Assembly (NCBI GenBank): GCA_022701365.1
Contig: JAKUHH010000100.1
Location: 1-64,000, forward strand
Origin: Mycocentrospora acerina
Taxonomy: Eukaryota > Ascomycota > Dothideomycetes > Pleosporales
DNA length: 64,000 nucleotides
Direction: 5' to 3'
Both the position numbers and the translations under genes were made by a program. Below, piece by piece: positions 1-10,699 of this stretch (positions are counted from its first letter, which is position 1; every line of letters begins with the position of its first letter). A model generated the notes under the pieces. It worked only from the letters and a program-made list of their open reading frames with translations. It was not told the origin of the DNA and did no database searches.

Positions 1-15
1 AAAAAAAAACGTTTC

Positions 16-2702
16 TTAAGTTGTTTCTTTTTCACCACCCCCCTCTCTCTCCCTTAACTCACTGCTCAGCCGAAAGGCCTCAGCCATGATGCGATTGAAC
101 CTTTCAAACGGAATGCTAGCAGCCATGGGCAGCCGAGCAAAATAACCAAGTGCGGAGCCCATGTATCGAAGGAGATTTGATCGGTCTGGCACCATTCTCA
201 GTAGACAAGCCGAAGTGCAGAATGCTAATATTGTCGTTTTTACAATATTCCTGGGATGAGTTAAAAATTAAACATTCAGCGATCGTCGAGAGTCATATAT
301 TGGAGCTTTTCCACTTTGGGAATTTTCACACGAACATAGAGAAAGACACACAGAGTAAGAACAGCTGACTGAGATGCGAGGGAGGGATGGGGATATGCAA
401 AGAGGACAGATAGGTAAAAGAAAGCGTTGGTGTACCGCAAAATCCATACCAGTTAGCCGCCATGACGACGTTGTCGATATCATTGAGCAGTCTCAAAATG
501 TCCTGCGCCTCATTGAGGATGGAGAGCAGCGCATTCTCAAACCGAGTGGCATGGGCGGGCTGCAGTAGCTCTTGTGCATAGATGCAAAGTAGCAACTCAA
601 ACGACTGAATGCTCGTCGAGAGCTTGCCGAGTGCAGTAATGTGATATTCTGTAGTGGTCGAGACTTTCCAGGCCCGAACGAGCCGCAGGCATTCGTCTAT
701 TTCACCCGTTTGTATTGTATTGCGCGCCTCTCTGCCATGCAGTTTCTGCATTGCGTGCGAACACAGGCGTGCAAAGAGGCATTGCGTGACCAAGTCGATG
801 TTCTGAACACCTGAGTTGTTATCCTGGCTGGGAGGCATGTGGTCGATGTGACTGTCAGGGAGTATCTGTTCGAGATTCATACGTTAACTGCTTTGCATCT
901 CAGGTAACAATCAAGCAGATCGGCATACTTGATTCTTATCTAGGTACAACGCATTCCTAATTAAGGATGAGCTAACGTAGAGAAGTCCCATGTATACTGA
1001 TCTGTTTGATTATTGACAGCTCTGGCTGGATGACGTACCGAAAATTGGCCTGTCCACATACTATGGCGCTTTTCAATTATGTAGAGGAGCCAGAAGCCTT
1101 GTGTGATCTCCATTTCATGTTGGGAATCTCGGCACAGTACGCTAATTGCGCGCCTACTGTTCAGTCGGAGAGCCTGGGCATGGGCTGTACACTCTGTCAG
1201 GTATCTTGGAACCTCTTCTGGAGCCCACTGTACTGCATAGATGAGCTAGGGTTGAATTTTAGTACGAGAGGACTCTGAAGAGACAATTCTAGTTTGATAG
1301 CTTACTAGGGTTAGGGCAGCCTGAGATAAGTTTAGTTAGTCTGGGCGATTCATGCGGATTTTACTTGAGCTTATGTCACCTTGAATGTAGTTGTTGAATA
1401 ATTTCCTCCCGACCGTTGCTGGAACATTTTGGCAGCCATGTCGAAATACCGTGGAGCAAGCGTCGGATCGGTGCTCTTATTTGAGTCCCGCACACGTTCT
1501 TGCTTGGCCCCAATTGCAATTGCTGCATACACCAAGGTAATTGAGGTAGCATCATCTGTTTTGCTAATTAATACATCATCGAATAGACGAAATAGTGTGT
1601 CCTGATTGACGAATCTCGCTCCCCTGAGGTCAATGACTTAGCGCTTGGTTTTTGCGGGGGTCATCTGTGAGCTTACATGTATGCATGTTTGAGAAAGGCT
1701 AGAGTCTGCTCTCAGTTAAATGACCACAAACAACACTCTTTTTTAGGACTTACTCTTGAGACATGATCGTAGTAGACTCGAGCGATCTTCCTGCTCCGTT
1801 CTTGCGTCAGTCATGCAACAATTGCTGAATATAAAGTTGATTCGAGAAATGATGTTTTCGATGTCTTTCTCCATTAGCTCGAACATTAGATCTTGCGTCG
1901 AGCTAAAAGTGTTGATACGTAATACGAGTGTTGCTCCAGAAAAGTCGACTACATTGAAGTCTGCCGGGCATGTCAGAGGGGTAGGATGCAGGCCAAAGGA
2001 TGGTTTCCACTTGCCCTGATAGAGTTCTGTAACTCGAAGGAGTAATTCTGACTTGTCTTGTATACCGCGAAATTCGGACGGAATAGGGGGAAATGCCGTT
2101 ATGCTGACATTTTCGAACATAACCTGAGAGGCGTCATAGAGACCATGCGTGTTGCCCTCTTGGCCATCCTCGTATAGCAGCGAGTCAGGAATACCTAGGC
2201 TATCAAATTGATGCGAGCCTGCGGAATTAGAGGATGCTAATCTGTCCAGCTCAAACGTGATGGGGGATGGCCAAATCACTTCCTGGTCGCTCCTCTGGCT
2301 CTCTGCTTGGCTAGACGGCATGCTCGAACTTTCACAGGCTGTTGTAGATTCCGCAGCAATTGATGTTGAGCCTCGACCCTGAGATTTAGTTTGCTCGTAA
2401 GCCGCGGCATTCAATGAGCTATACACATACTTATTGGGCCTTCCACGTTTCTTCCTAGGGGGATAATGGCAGGTACTACCGTTGGCCGGTAAGTGGGTTA
2501 GAAACCTGATGTAGGTTGTAGGGGTCACGACTTGCCTGACAGTTGTTGCATCTTGGCTCGCCTCCATCACCTAGTATCGTTTTTCAGCATGTAATAGAGA
2601 ATAGATTTGGATGAGTGGTGATAACGTACACTTAAGTTTGCGGTTCTTGCATACCTCGCAAGCGCCCGGTCGGCGTTTGTAATTTCGCATTCCTGCAGTC
2701 AT
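16..2702 (-). CDS. Zn2Cys6 transcription factor with fungal_trans domain
   Basis: Putative nuclear DNA-binding regulator. I reconstruct seven exons: 2630-2702, 2536-2570, 1754-2486, 1380-1636, 1039-1245, 450-865 and 16-250, giving about 651 aa in consistent phase. The first 42 residues hold a perfect zinc cluster, C15-x2-C-x6-C-x6-C-x2-C-x6-C42, followed by a basic KKRGRP stretch. The fungal_trans (PF04082-type) region includes FDDVLISKTD, FQQRSGGNYS and, from 1245 down, FWLLYIIEKRH and GQFS, the usual signature just before the GR-S segment. The last exon ends EREGGGEKETT. Five introns are ordinary GT-AG. The one between the fifth and sixth cysteines (2487-2535) would need GC...CG ends, which is abnormal; either the acceptor is mutated or the assembly has an error there. 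The start is the ATG before the zinc cluster. A role in the metabolite cluster is inferred from position only, since 6 kb of transposon sequence separates it from the next gene. Confidence 0.8.
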
Positions 2703-3365
2703 AATCACACTATAAAGCCAAAGCTAATGAAGAAAGCTGAAGATTTTTAAATGGCCCATGAAATGGTTCACCAAGTGGTTAAGCTTCGGGTCCTTCCGAA
2801 GCCTTCTGAGGACACTACTGCAGGTCTTGATTCCGCAAGCTTCCGGGGACACTGCTGTGGGTCTTAAGTATCAACTTGACACAAGCCAAGCAATATCAAC
2901 AATGGAGGGGATTTGTAAGCACGCAAGTAAGTAGAGAGTGACCTGAATTAGGTCTGATGACTACTACAAGGCGTGTAGGAGTGCTAGGACTAGAGGGTAC
3001 ATGCTAAGACCGAGCTCAGCAAGGGCTGAACCCTGACCAATCAAACACTCGCATAACACTGAGCAAGCTAGGTCACGTAATCCTGCTTAATGCTCAGTGA
3101 TCAGTTGTAATTAGTACCACTGAGCACAGTAATCAGTAAAAACACCAACTTTGCCTTTTTCAGCGCGTCTGCTTTGACGCATGCGGCATTAACATTTTAT
3201 CAGATACCATCTCTGTACTCATGAGACAGTCTCTCCTCTAATTTCTAGAGCCCTAGGGCTAAGGGTAACAGAGTGCAGCTAAGTTGCAACCTTACTGATG
3301 TAACAATTTTTTTTTAGGATCTCTGCAGCTTACTAAGCCTTGTGCTTACTAAGACAGCAGATCTA
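2703..3365. other. Regulator upstream region and old repeat sequence
   Basis: This is the 5' flank of the Zn2Cys6 gene. No convincing ORF is present. Short CACTGAGCA/TGCTCAGTG inverted motifs lie at about 3058-3130. The distal part is a transposon fragment, listed separately. Confidence 0.5.
3138..3290 (+). repeat. 5'-end fragment of the Tad-type LINE
   Basis: From the run AAAAACACCAACTTTGCC onward this closely matches the start of the LINE near 36605, including the segments CAGCGCGTCTG, CAGACAGTCTCTCCTC and TTTCTAGAGCC. It then diverges. It is a short, mutated copy of the LINE 5' region without coding content. Confidence 0.7.
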
Positions 3366-3769
3366 ACGTGTTTTACCAGCGACCTGGCCACCCCAGCGAC
3401 CTGGCCACCCCAAATCACACCAAAACTCGACTTTTGAATCTCAACAATGACCTAATAAAGAATCTCTAAGTTTCTAAATTAACATACAATACGTACTTAG
3501 AGGCTTTCTAGCAAGTGTAGAGAAGAGAGGATTAACAGTTCTTAAGATACAGTAGTTTAGCACACTTTAGGTGACAAAAACTTAATATCTCAAGAACTGC
3601 TTAACTATTTGCTGTAAAACTCTATAATACGTCTTTTAATATGTATCAAATAATCTATTCAGACTTTCAGGATTTATTATTAGGTCATTGTTGAAATCTC
3701 AAAGTCGAGTTTTGGTGTGATTTGGGGTGGCCAGGTCGCTAGGGTGGCCAGCTCGCTGGTAAAACACGT
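3366..3769. mobile_element. Fot1/pogo-type MITE, 404 bp
   Basis: The non-coding element is bounded by inverted repeats beginning ACGTGTTTTACCAGCGA and ending with the reverse complement. The arms stay alike for about 70 bp, through GACCTGGCCACCCC and CAAAACTCGACTTT. It is flanked by TA on both sides (3364-3365 and 3770-3771), the target duplication expected of the pogo/Fot1 branch of Tc1-mariner. It has no ORF, so it would rely on a transposase in trans. Its outer ends match those of the MITE at 53077-53511 and resemble those of the full element next to it. Confidence 0.85.
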
Positions 3770-3771
3770 TA

Positions 3772-5604
3772 ACGTGTTCCACCAGCAAGCGGCCCACACC
3801 AGGAGGTGGCCCACCCCACCAAAACGCGCGCAGCTCCTCGTACAATAGCTCCGCAACGACATGATTAAATTTAATAAGGTTTTAAAACAAGATAGATTAG
3901 ACAGTCCTACATTGAGTTCTATTGTGGCCTTGTATGTGACACTTGCTGCACGTTAGTGGTGCTCTTGTTCGCACGTGAGCAGCCTCTCCTTGATTACCCT
4001 CAAAGATACCACTTTCAGCCTCTACAACTAGCCTCTGGCCTTCCTGAGCCTAGAGAACACCTCCTTAAGCTATATATTGTCTACGCTGTTGACGCTTCTG
4101 TCGCTGGCGTTGGCTTGAGGCACGAAGCTTCATATTCTCCTTAGCAAGGATTGTAGCTGATTGCATAGCAAGCTGACAGCCTTTTACAAGTTAGCTAATT
4201 GCTAGGCTAGTAGGGCTCTGACTCTGTCGACAAAGGAGATCACGTAAAAGGCGAGCCTGCTGATGAAGCTGCTCTGTTGTATGTGGAGTTTCAGCCGTCC
4301 AGGCTAACAAGGCGTCAGCTGCTGTCCCTGGTAGTGAGGGTGTTCTGACAACAGTAAGGCACGTCAAGACACGTTCTGGACTAAATGGGATAAGCCCTGT
4401 CGCTTGAAAGCCAGCTCTTACGTTGCTCTCTGACAGAGCTGTTAGCCTTATCTGCTAGTATATCCATAGAAAGTCAAGCTTGTCAACGTGGAAGACGCTT
4501 TAGCGAGCAAGCTCAGCTACCTCATGTCCGTACAACACCTTAAGAGGAGAGTAGCAGCCAACGTCAAGAGGCTGAAGGAGGTGTGAGGTGTGTAGAGGCA
4601 TGCAGAGAGTAATAATCTTGTTATCCTTGCAGAATTGATTAAACTCTGGCGTAGCGTGGCTGCTATGCCCATCAAGGATAAGCAGTCTATACGCTCCTGT
4701 TGTACGTGACTCTGTGTGTCTGTTAAATTGCTTTACCCACTCAAGGCTAAGCTCATCTGTCGTCCATCCATTGTCGCTGACAGCGACAGCCCAGTCTGGT
4801 GGGAGGTCCTTGTACCAGCTAGCTTGGTAGAGCTTGCCAGACAAGATTACAAAGGGTGGAAGACACCAGCCAGACGCGTTGATACACTCAATTGCTGTCA
4901 CCCACTCTCTGTTGCCAGGCTGAATGACAATAGCTTGGCTAACAGTGTCAGAGCTTGTAACAACCTTTGACGTTGAGGCGACACCCATCATAAAGCTAGT
5001 CTCGTTAAAGTTAAAGATATCCTCATCTTGTATCCCATACGCGTGGCGTGTGTCCTGTATAAGTTTAAACCACGTGTTAATCTTAACAGGATCTTCACAC
5101 CGTGCTCTTTGTGAGTGGAATTTCCTATTCTACTTTGTCTGAAGCTGTGGCTAGCTGTTGACAAAGCGTGACACCCAGTTCTTGCCAACAGGTAGAGGAG
5201 GAGGATCTTGGCCACGGCTAGCAAGCAGAACGTCTGCCATTCGTCGTACGTCAATAACCTGAGGCGGACAGCCTCGCCTATCAAGGTCTAAGATCCATTG
5301 AACGAGAGACTGCTCCTCAACAGGGTATAGCTTTCGATTGACACGCGTTGTCTCGTGTAAAGAGGGGACACCTTAAAGGCGTCGTCGAAGAGTTGTACGA
5401 GGCACCTCGTAGAGCTGTGCAGCTTTACGTTGACTGTGGATTCTTTTTGATTGAAGCGCTTAAGCTGCAAGAAGGTTTCTACCCTCTTTTTGGGAGGCTT
5501 AATGACGTTGTGGTAGATTCATGGTGGATGGTAGGAGACGCGCTGCGCGCGTTTTGGTGGGGTGGGCCACCTCCTGGTGTGGGCCGCTTGCTGGTGGAAC
5601 ACGT
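3772..5604 (-). mobile_element. Fot1/pogo-like DNA transposon, 1.83 kb
   Basis: Inverted repeats start ACGTGTTCCACCAGCAAGC and run inward about 60 bp to the GCGCGC segment; the right arm ends at 5604. TA dinucleotides flank both ends (3770-3771 and 5605-5606). The length fits Fot1-type elements, usually about 1.8-1.9 kb. The interior carries a broken transposase on the minus strand. Its left end abuts the MITE, so the two elements share one TA. Confidence 0.9.
3990..5500 (-). pseudogene. Fot1/pogo transposase, degenerate
   Basis: The reading is broken into frames. 5288-5500 is the N-terminal helix-turn-helix part, 4988-5284 continues it, and 4500-4991 is a clear DDE_1 endonuclease core with the blocks GNREWVTAIECINASGW, SDNGWTTDELSLEW and LILDGHSSHATPEF, then HTSHLLQPLDVG. 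Below 4500 the C-terminal part is recognisable (NVRAGFQATGLIPFSPERVL) after an in-frame TAG where this family has a different residue. Frameshifts and stops indicate that it is no longer translated as one protein. Confidence 0.8.
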
Positions 5605-5606
5605 TA

Positions 5607-8600
5607 GTCCTACTCCGCTGTGTCTTAAGCAGACTTACAACAGTGCTGATCCTAAAGAAGACTAGCCTTCTTTAGGTTAGGTTTCTAGAGCATAGAGAGA
5701 GTAACTCTTGTAGCCTGCTCTTGACCTTAGAAGAAGAAGAGCTACAAGAAAAAGAAGTTTAAGCTTAACAGCAAATTAGCAGAGCAAGCAGTAGAAACAT
5801 ATAAAATAAGACTTAAACATAATCAAACTAACTGAGCGTACTAAACGCATACCAAAAAAATAAAAAATAACACAAAAGTAGCAATAATAAAGACTTAGTT
5901 GCTAACAGAATCTATAGCACTCATAGACACTAAAACTTAACATGCATCGGTTTTCCTACAACTATAATAATCACACATTAAATGTAAAAATATATAAAAT
6001 TTATCACCAAGACCGGCCATTTCTTTAGCAATCTTAAAGGAGAAGGAAGAGAGACTTATCTGGTAAATTGTTAGATAATTTTAAGATATGTCTTCACTTA
6101 GTAAAAAAAAGAAGACTATAATAGCTTAAACAACACTCTTCGCAAAAACAAAAGAATTGCAAAAAGTAGAAATATTTCAATGTGTGCTGCTAGACAAGAT
6201 GTCAAAAGAGTGTTAAAATTAAAAAAATGAAACTAAAGAACTCTTTTAATAACTTCGACGAATTTAAAACATATTCTAAAACGCCTATTTAAAATCCCTT
6301 TTTAATGATATTATTCAATTGTAAGCTTAAGAAGCAGGATAAGCAGATACTCTAGCAGCTACTACTACTACTACTACTACAGCTTAACTTATCTTGATAT
6401 ATAAAGACAGGTTAAAGCGAAGAAAAGAGAAAGCAGCAAGATATTCATTTATTATACTAACTAAATCTTAAATACCACTACGGGAGATGCTATATTTTAA
6501 GATAAGGTTTAGAGATTACAGATACTAAGCTATTTGCTGTCTATAATTACTGATTAATCAGCTCTTTAAGAACCTCTTGCAGAGATAATCTTTTTTTTTA
6601 AAAAGTTAAGATGCTGTGAAAATAATGCAAAGCACTACACTAACAAAACGTAAAACATAAGATACTTAATCACTTTTTTAAACAAAATAATAGATTAATA
6701 GAAAATAGAGTGAAACTAATGATATCTTAAGCAAATTAAAAATTAAATGAAATAACTAAACTAATAATTTAGTAGAAGCATGCCTCAAGCATACAAAAAA
6801 AAGAGAGAAACTTAGTTCTTTAATCTACTTAAAATACTAGCTTTAAAAAGAAACTTTTTTAACATTAGAAAACTAGCTTGTAAGAAGCTTAAAAAATTTT
6901 AAAGCTATAACAGTAACCATAAAAGGCAACTTAAGTTTTTGCTAAAAGCTAAGCTTCTACTATTTCTTAAGCAAATATAAGTAGCTCTCTACTAGCTAAA
7001 GCAAAGAAAATGGCTTTTTTAAGTATTTTTGTAAAACTAAAACTAAAAATAAGAAAAGAGTAAGATTTTGTTCCTAAAACATTTTAAAATTACCTAAGTA
7101 ATTACTCTGACAATTTAAATGCTATAGATAAGAAGCTTAATAAATGTAAAAAGAGATAAGCATGCTGATAATAGCTGTTAATTTTAATACTAAAGTAAGG
7201 CAAATAGCTTTACTATTATTTTTGCAATAAATAGAGATAGTAATAGCAAAATATCTGCTTGCTGCAAGATCTTTAACCTAAAAGCCTACTTTAATAAAAA
7301 GAACATATGTTTATAACTTTTTATTTAGTAATGCTGCGTAGTAAGAATACTAATACTGTTTTACTAGGCTTCTAAAGCTCTAGCAAAGAGAGCGTAGTCT
7401 AGGAGGAAAAACAGCGCCTCATAGATTTACGTCTGCATAGGCATTATGGTATTTAGTCGAGCTAGTTAGATAGATTACTACAACATAAACGAAGAAAAAA
7501 AACTAGTATCCTTAAATATCCTTTTCTAGGGTAACGCTACCTAGGGTTAGTGCGTATCAGGTAGCCTTTAGGAAGGTATCAGTTCATTCAGGGGTAGACC
7601 AGGCTGTAACGTTATGAACGTTACAAGATTATTGCGTCCTATAGAATGTCTTAAATTACAACCTGTAGCTAAGTGTTTTGAAAAGCCTTTGCATACGTAC
7701 TTCTTATTACAGGAATGATTTAATAAGTAAGAATTAGTGTCTGCAATTTAAAGTTGTTCAGTAAATTTAAAACTTAAAATTGCTTTAATCACCCTCTGAA
7801 TAGCTGTAGCGCATTACTAAAAAAGCGATATATCTTATTTGATAGCCTTGAGCGTAATCTACATCTAAGATCCTTTATCGCCTCTGAGTATTGTTATTAG
7901 AGCGATCTTAGTGTAGTAAAGACCTGAATAGAGTCTTAACAATAGTTAGCAACTGAGTCATATAAGCAACTTGCATGTAAGATGCGTTATATAATATTAA
8001 CTCTAACTAAGACAACTTCCTACTAGTTTTCTAAACCGTTTGACTTGTAAGGAACTTTTTTTATACAAGATAGACATATAGGCCTTAGAGAGTTAGTCTA
8101 GCTGATTTAAACCTTAAAGTTGCGATACTCTGCACCTGTTCGTCTGATGACGAAATTCTCCACTTTAAGCTCGCTCGAGCGGACAAGGCCGTCTCGTAGT
8201 GCAGTTGTAAATTCTAGATAGCGCTCGTATCGGAAGATCTAACAAATTAAACTAATGTTGTGCTGCTTCTAGTTATGGACAAGATATGTAGGTAGGTGAC
8301 TGTAAACAGCTATGGTCGTACGTATGCATTACGCTCTTGCTGTAGGTAAATTGCCACTTCAGAGCTAAGAAGCGTACAACAGTTCACCGCCATGTCTGCA
8401 GATCGTAGTGTCGGCCCGAGCATGCGTTAGTGGACGGAATCGGACGGCCCGTTCCCTGATCTTAGGCAGTTTAATCTATTCTCGGTCGCTAAATTCACCG
8501 TTATGAGTCATATAAAAATGGAAAAAAAATGGCTTTTCAATGCAGAAGTAAGAATGGGGAATCTCTCTGCAGTAAAAAAGATTCACGCGCTCAAAAATCA

Positions 8601-8697
8601 GAGATGGATGTTCAAGGCGTAAGTAATTCTCTACTTATATTTTTCTTATCTATATAGGTATTTTGGCAGATTTCCTTCATTTGATCCGCCATCTTTA
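5607..8697. repeat. AT-rich mutated repeat block without genes
   Basis: From 5607 to about 8100 the sequence is very AT-rich with no usable ORF. A CTA/CTG trinucleotide run lies at about 6358-6382. The segment about 6300-7450 is an inverted, mutated relative of 35700-36600; shared blocks surround GCAAGCAG...AGGTTAAA and CTCTAGCAAAGAGAG. About 7530-7640 resembles, in reverse, the LTR-like start at 60556 (GTAACGTT...CCCCTGAA). From about 8130 to 8500 the composition returns to normal, but I see no gene. Three direct CGG triplets occur near 8434. Confidence 0.6.
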
Positions 8698-9408
8698 TTA
8701 CTTAAATACCAAACAGTCCACAATGGGCACCTTTAGGAAAACAGGACGTAATGCAGGATCCGCAATATCTGGCACAGATGGTTTGCCCGTGATGTTCAAA
8801 CAGTGATTTATGTGCTCTTCCTCGACGACGTTGCTAGGCACGGCCCACAACTCGTGGTTCAAGAGCTTCATACGCTTCTCAAGGGTGTATATACAGTGAA
8901 GATAGTGAAAGGTGCCGTGAGAGTAGATGAGCTCGTACTGGCCTCCCAACACATACTCCATGTCGGCTTTATGGAGGCCGTCTGGATCAGAAAACATAGA
9001 TATGTTAAGACTCTCCCACTCCGAAATATACTGCGTATACATGGTTTGGTCCAGGCACTCGGGCCGCACCCAGGTCCCAATGATGTAGTCGAAAACGCAT
9101 CCCTTGCGTTGGCCTTCTTCTGATGTGGCTCCGCACGAGCCCAGATTAGTGGGTACTGGTAGCGGCCGGTAGGAAGATCTCGCTCCGAGGTGATATGCGC
9201 CGGCCGTAACGGTAGACACAAGTAACAGCAGTAAAAGTGAGAGCGCCCATGTGCGAATCTGACTCGTTGCTTGCCACGCAAGCGGCGTAAGAAAGGGCAG
9301 CTTTTGGCGAAAAGAATTCTTCTCAGAAGGGTCGCCGGAGTGAAAGCTCTCCTCATCGGATGGTCGCTCCTCGCTAGCGTCGGAGAGCAGCCTGTGATTC
9401 TCTGCCAT
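8698..9408 (-). CDS. UstYa-like (DUF3328) oxidase A
   Basis: The 236 aa product is a membrane-anchored tailoring protein of the UstYa family, whose members carry out oxidative cyclisation, hydroxylation or halogenation on peptide metabolites. One membrane segment (about residues 54-74) follows a 50-residue polar N-terminus. A Cys-rich block at residues 92-119 (CG...KGCVFD...WVRPEC) is shared with the neighbouring UstYa gene. Both family motifs are intact: HYLHC at 168-172 and HINHC at 199-203. I chose the ATG at 9408 because it gives the usual short tail before the membrane segment; the longer frame upstream looks like promoter. It is transcribed divergently from the next gene, as a probable pair. 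Confidence 0.85.
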   Translation of the reverse strand: MAENHRLLSDASEERPSDEESFHSGDPSEKNSFRQKLPFLTPLAWQATSQIRTWALSLLLLLLVSTVTAGAYHLGARSSYRPLPVPTNLGSCGATSEEGQRKGCVFDYIIGTWVRPECLDQTMYTQYISEWESLNISMFSDPDGLHKADMEYVLGGQYELIYSHGTFHYLHCIYTLEKRMKLLNHELWAVPSNVVEEEHINHCLNITGKPSVPDIADPALRPVFLKVPIVDCLVFK

Positions 9409-9887
9409 GGTGGATTCCACACGGGAAGGCAAGAGGTTCAAGTTGGAGATTTGGGCACGAAAGCAAGTGACAGATTTGAAAGAGGCCAAGATATGTGGCA
9501 ATATTCTTAGTTCTAAAATTGTTTCTGTTAGGATAGTTTCTTTTATACCCAGTATGGAAAACTCAATATTTACCCGAATAGCCGCTGCTTCAAACAACTC
9601 TTTTATTTTTCCGTCTGATTTGCCGATTTTATCGTCTGAGAGCTCTAACATTGCCATCTCTATCGTGAGAATCCACATGCCGCTATTTATTCTTCAGCGG
9701 TTAAGGAATCTAGTGTCCAAATTCAAGTGCGTTTAAAATCCTCCTTGCTGCAGCCATTACTAATGTATTCCGAACTTACCCAGAGGCACTCTCCCTCAAA
9801 AACAGAAAGACCTCGTGCTACCAGCAGAATTTCTTCCACACTAGTAAAGTACTGCGCGTAGATTGCATCAACACAGCCCAAAAAAAA
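9409..9887. promoter_or_regulatory. Divergent promoter of the two UstYa genes
   Basis: 479 bp separate two divergent start codons. At 9619-9626 lies TTTGCCGA, one of the WTTGCCGR sites also found upstream of the NRPS, third UstYa, ER, C-domain and FRE genes. Its role as a regulator site is inferred. Confidence 0.45.
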
Positions 9888-10547
9888 ATGTTCACATGGT
9901 CGAAGAAGAAACGGCAGGGCACTTCGCGCCTGGTTTCAAGAGACCCAACCTATGACCCATTGCTCGCAAGCGAAGAAGAGCAAGACTACGAAAACAAAAT
10001 ACCTGGTGAATCCAAACGATTTTTAACCTGGGCCGCCATCCTCGGTATCTTCGTGCTGTGCACGGTAGCAGCTTCACTCGTAACAGTCGGCACGAGCAGT
10101 CTAAAGCCATATGCCTATGAGCGATATGACCCGCGCAAAAAAAGATGCGGTGAAACAGCCCAAGACGCGACGACACGCGGCTGCGAATTCGACCCTATTA
10201 CGTTCTCCTGGCTGCCGCCCGACTGCGTCGACCACGGCTTGATCGACGAGTTCCGCGCCACGGGCTGGACCTTGTATGCAGACGGGAACGCAACGGCCAC
10301 ACTGACCGAAGAGGACTGGGCCATGGGTATGGAGGAGAAAAGGCACGCTTGGCTTACCAGAGAGGATTATATACTCCACTGCGTTTATGTGTGGAAGATG
10401 ATGCATCGGGCTATCGCGTTGGGGAGAAGCCTCCCCACAGTCGTAAGTTCGTACGCTAAGACCGAGCTTTGCGGTCGAATGTTGGAGGAACACAAGTCAG
10501 CAGATGAGATTGCTTATGAGGTCACTGTACAGTTTCCGGCATGTTAG
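9888..10547 (+). CDS. UstYa-like (DUF3328) protein B, degenerate metal motifs
   Basis: The 219 aa single-exon product has an acidic/basic cytosolic tail, one membrane segment (about residues 46-67) and a luminal domain. It is clearly a relative of UstYa A: the block at residues 87-113 (CG...RGCEFD...WLPPDC) aligns with it. However, the first family motif reads YILHC at 161-165 instead of HxxHC, and the second position reads KTELC at 191-195, lacking both histidines. If those histidines bind the metal, this copy is unlikely to be catalytic alone; it may partner with UstYa A. Functional partnering is inference. Confidence 0.75.
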   Translation: MFTWSKKKRQGTSRLVSRDPTYDPLLASEEEQDYENKIPGESKRFLTWAAILGIFVLCTVAASLVTVGTSSLKPYAYERYDPRKKRCGETAQDATTRGCEFDPITFSWLPPDCVDHGLIDEFRATGWTLYADGNATATLTEEDWAMGMEEKRHAWLTREDYILHCVYVWKMMHRAIALGRSLPTVVSSYAKTELCGRMLEEHKSADEIAYEVTVQFPAC

Positions 10548-10699
10548 TTTTTGGTGGACCAAGGGTGTCGTTCTGCACTGTTGTCTCGACGAAATATTGT
10601 GACAAATCGGCACCTTTTTTCACTAAGTAAATGATGAGTATTGTATTTATGTGATCCTTCTTTTCCCGCTTGCTTACTCGCTCGCTGTTGCTCCCTTAA

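Noticed and set aside
326..880. A 184-codon minus ORF as a separate small gene.
   Set aside because: Splicing 450 to 250 joins it to a clear C-terminal exon, and its start joins the upstream exon in phase, so it is exon 6 of the regulator.
1006..1278. A 90-codon plus-strand ORF in the regulator region.
   Set aside because: The minus strand here encodes the fungal_trans exon with FWLLYIIEKRH, so the plus-strand ORF is a shadow.
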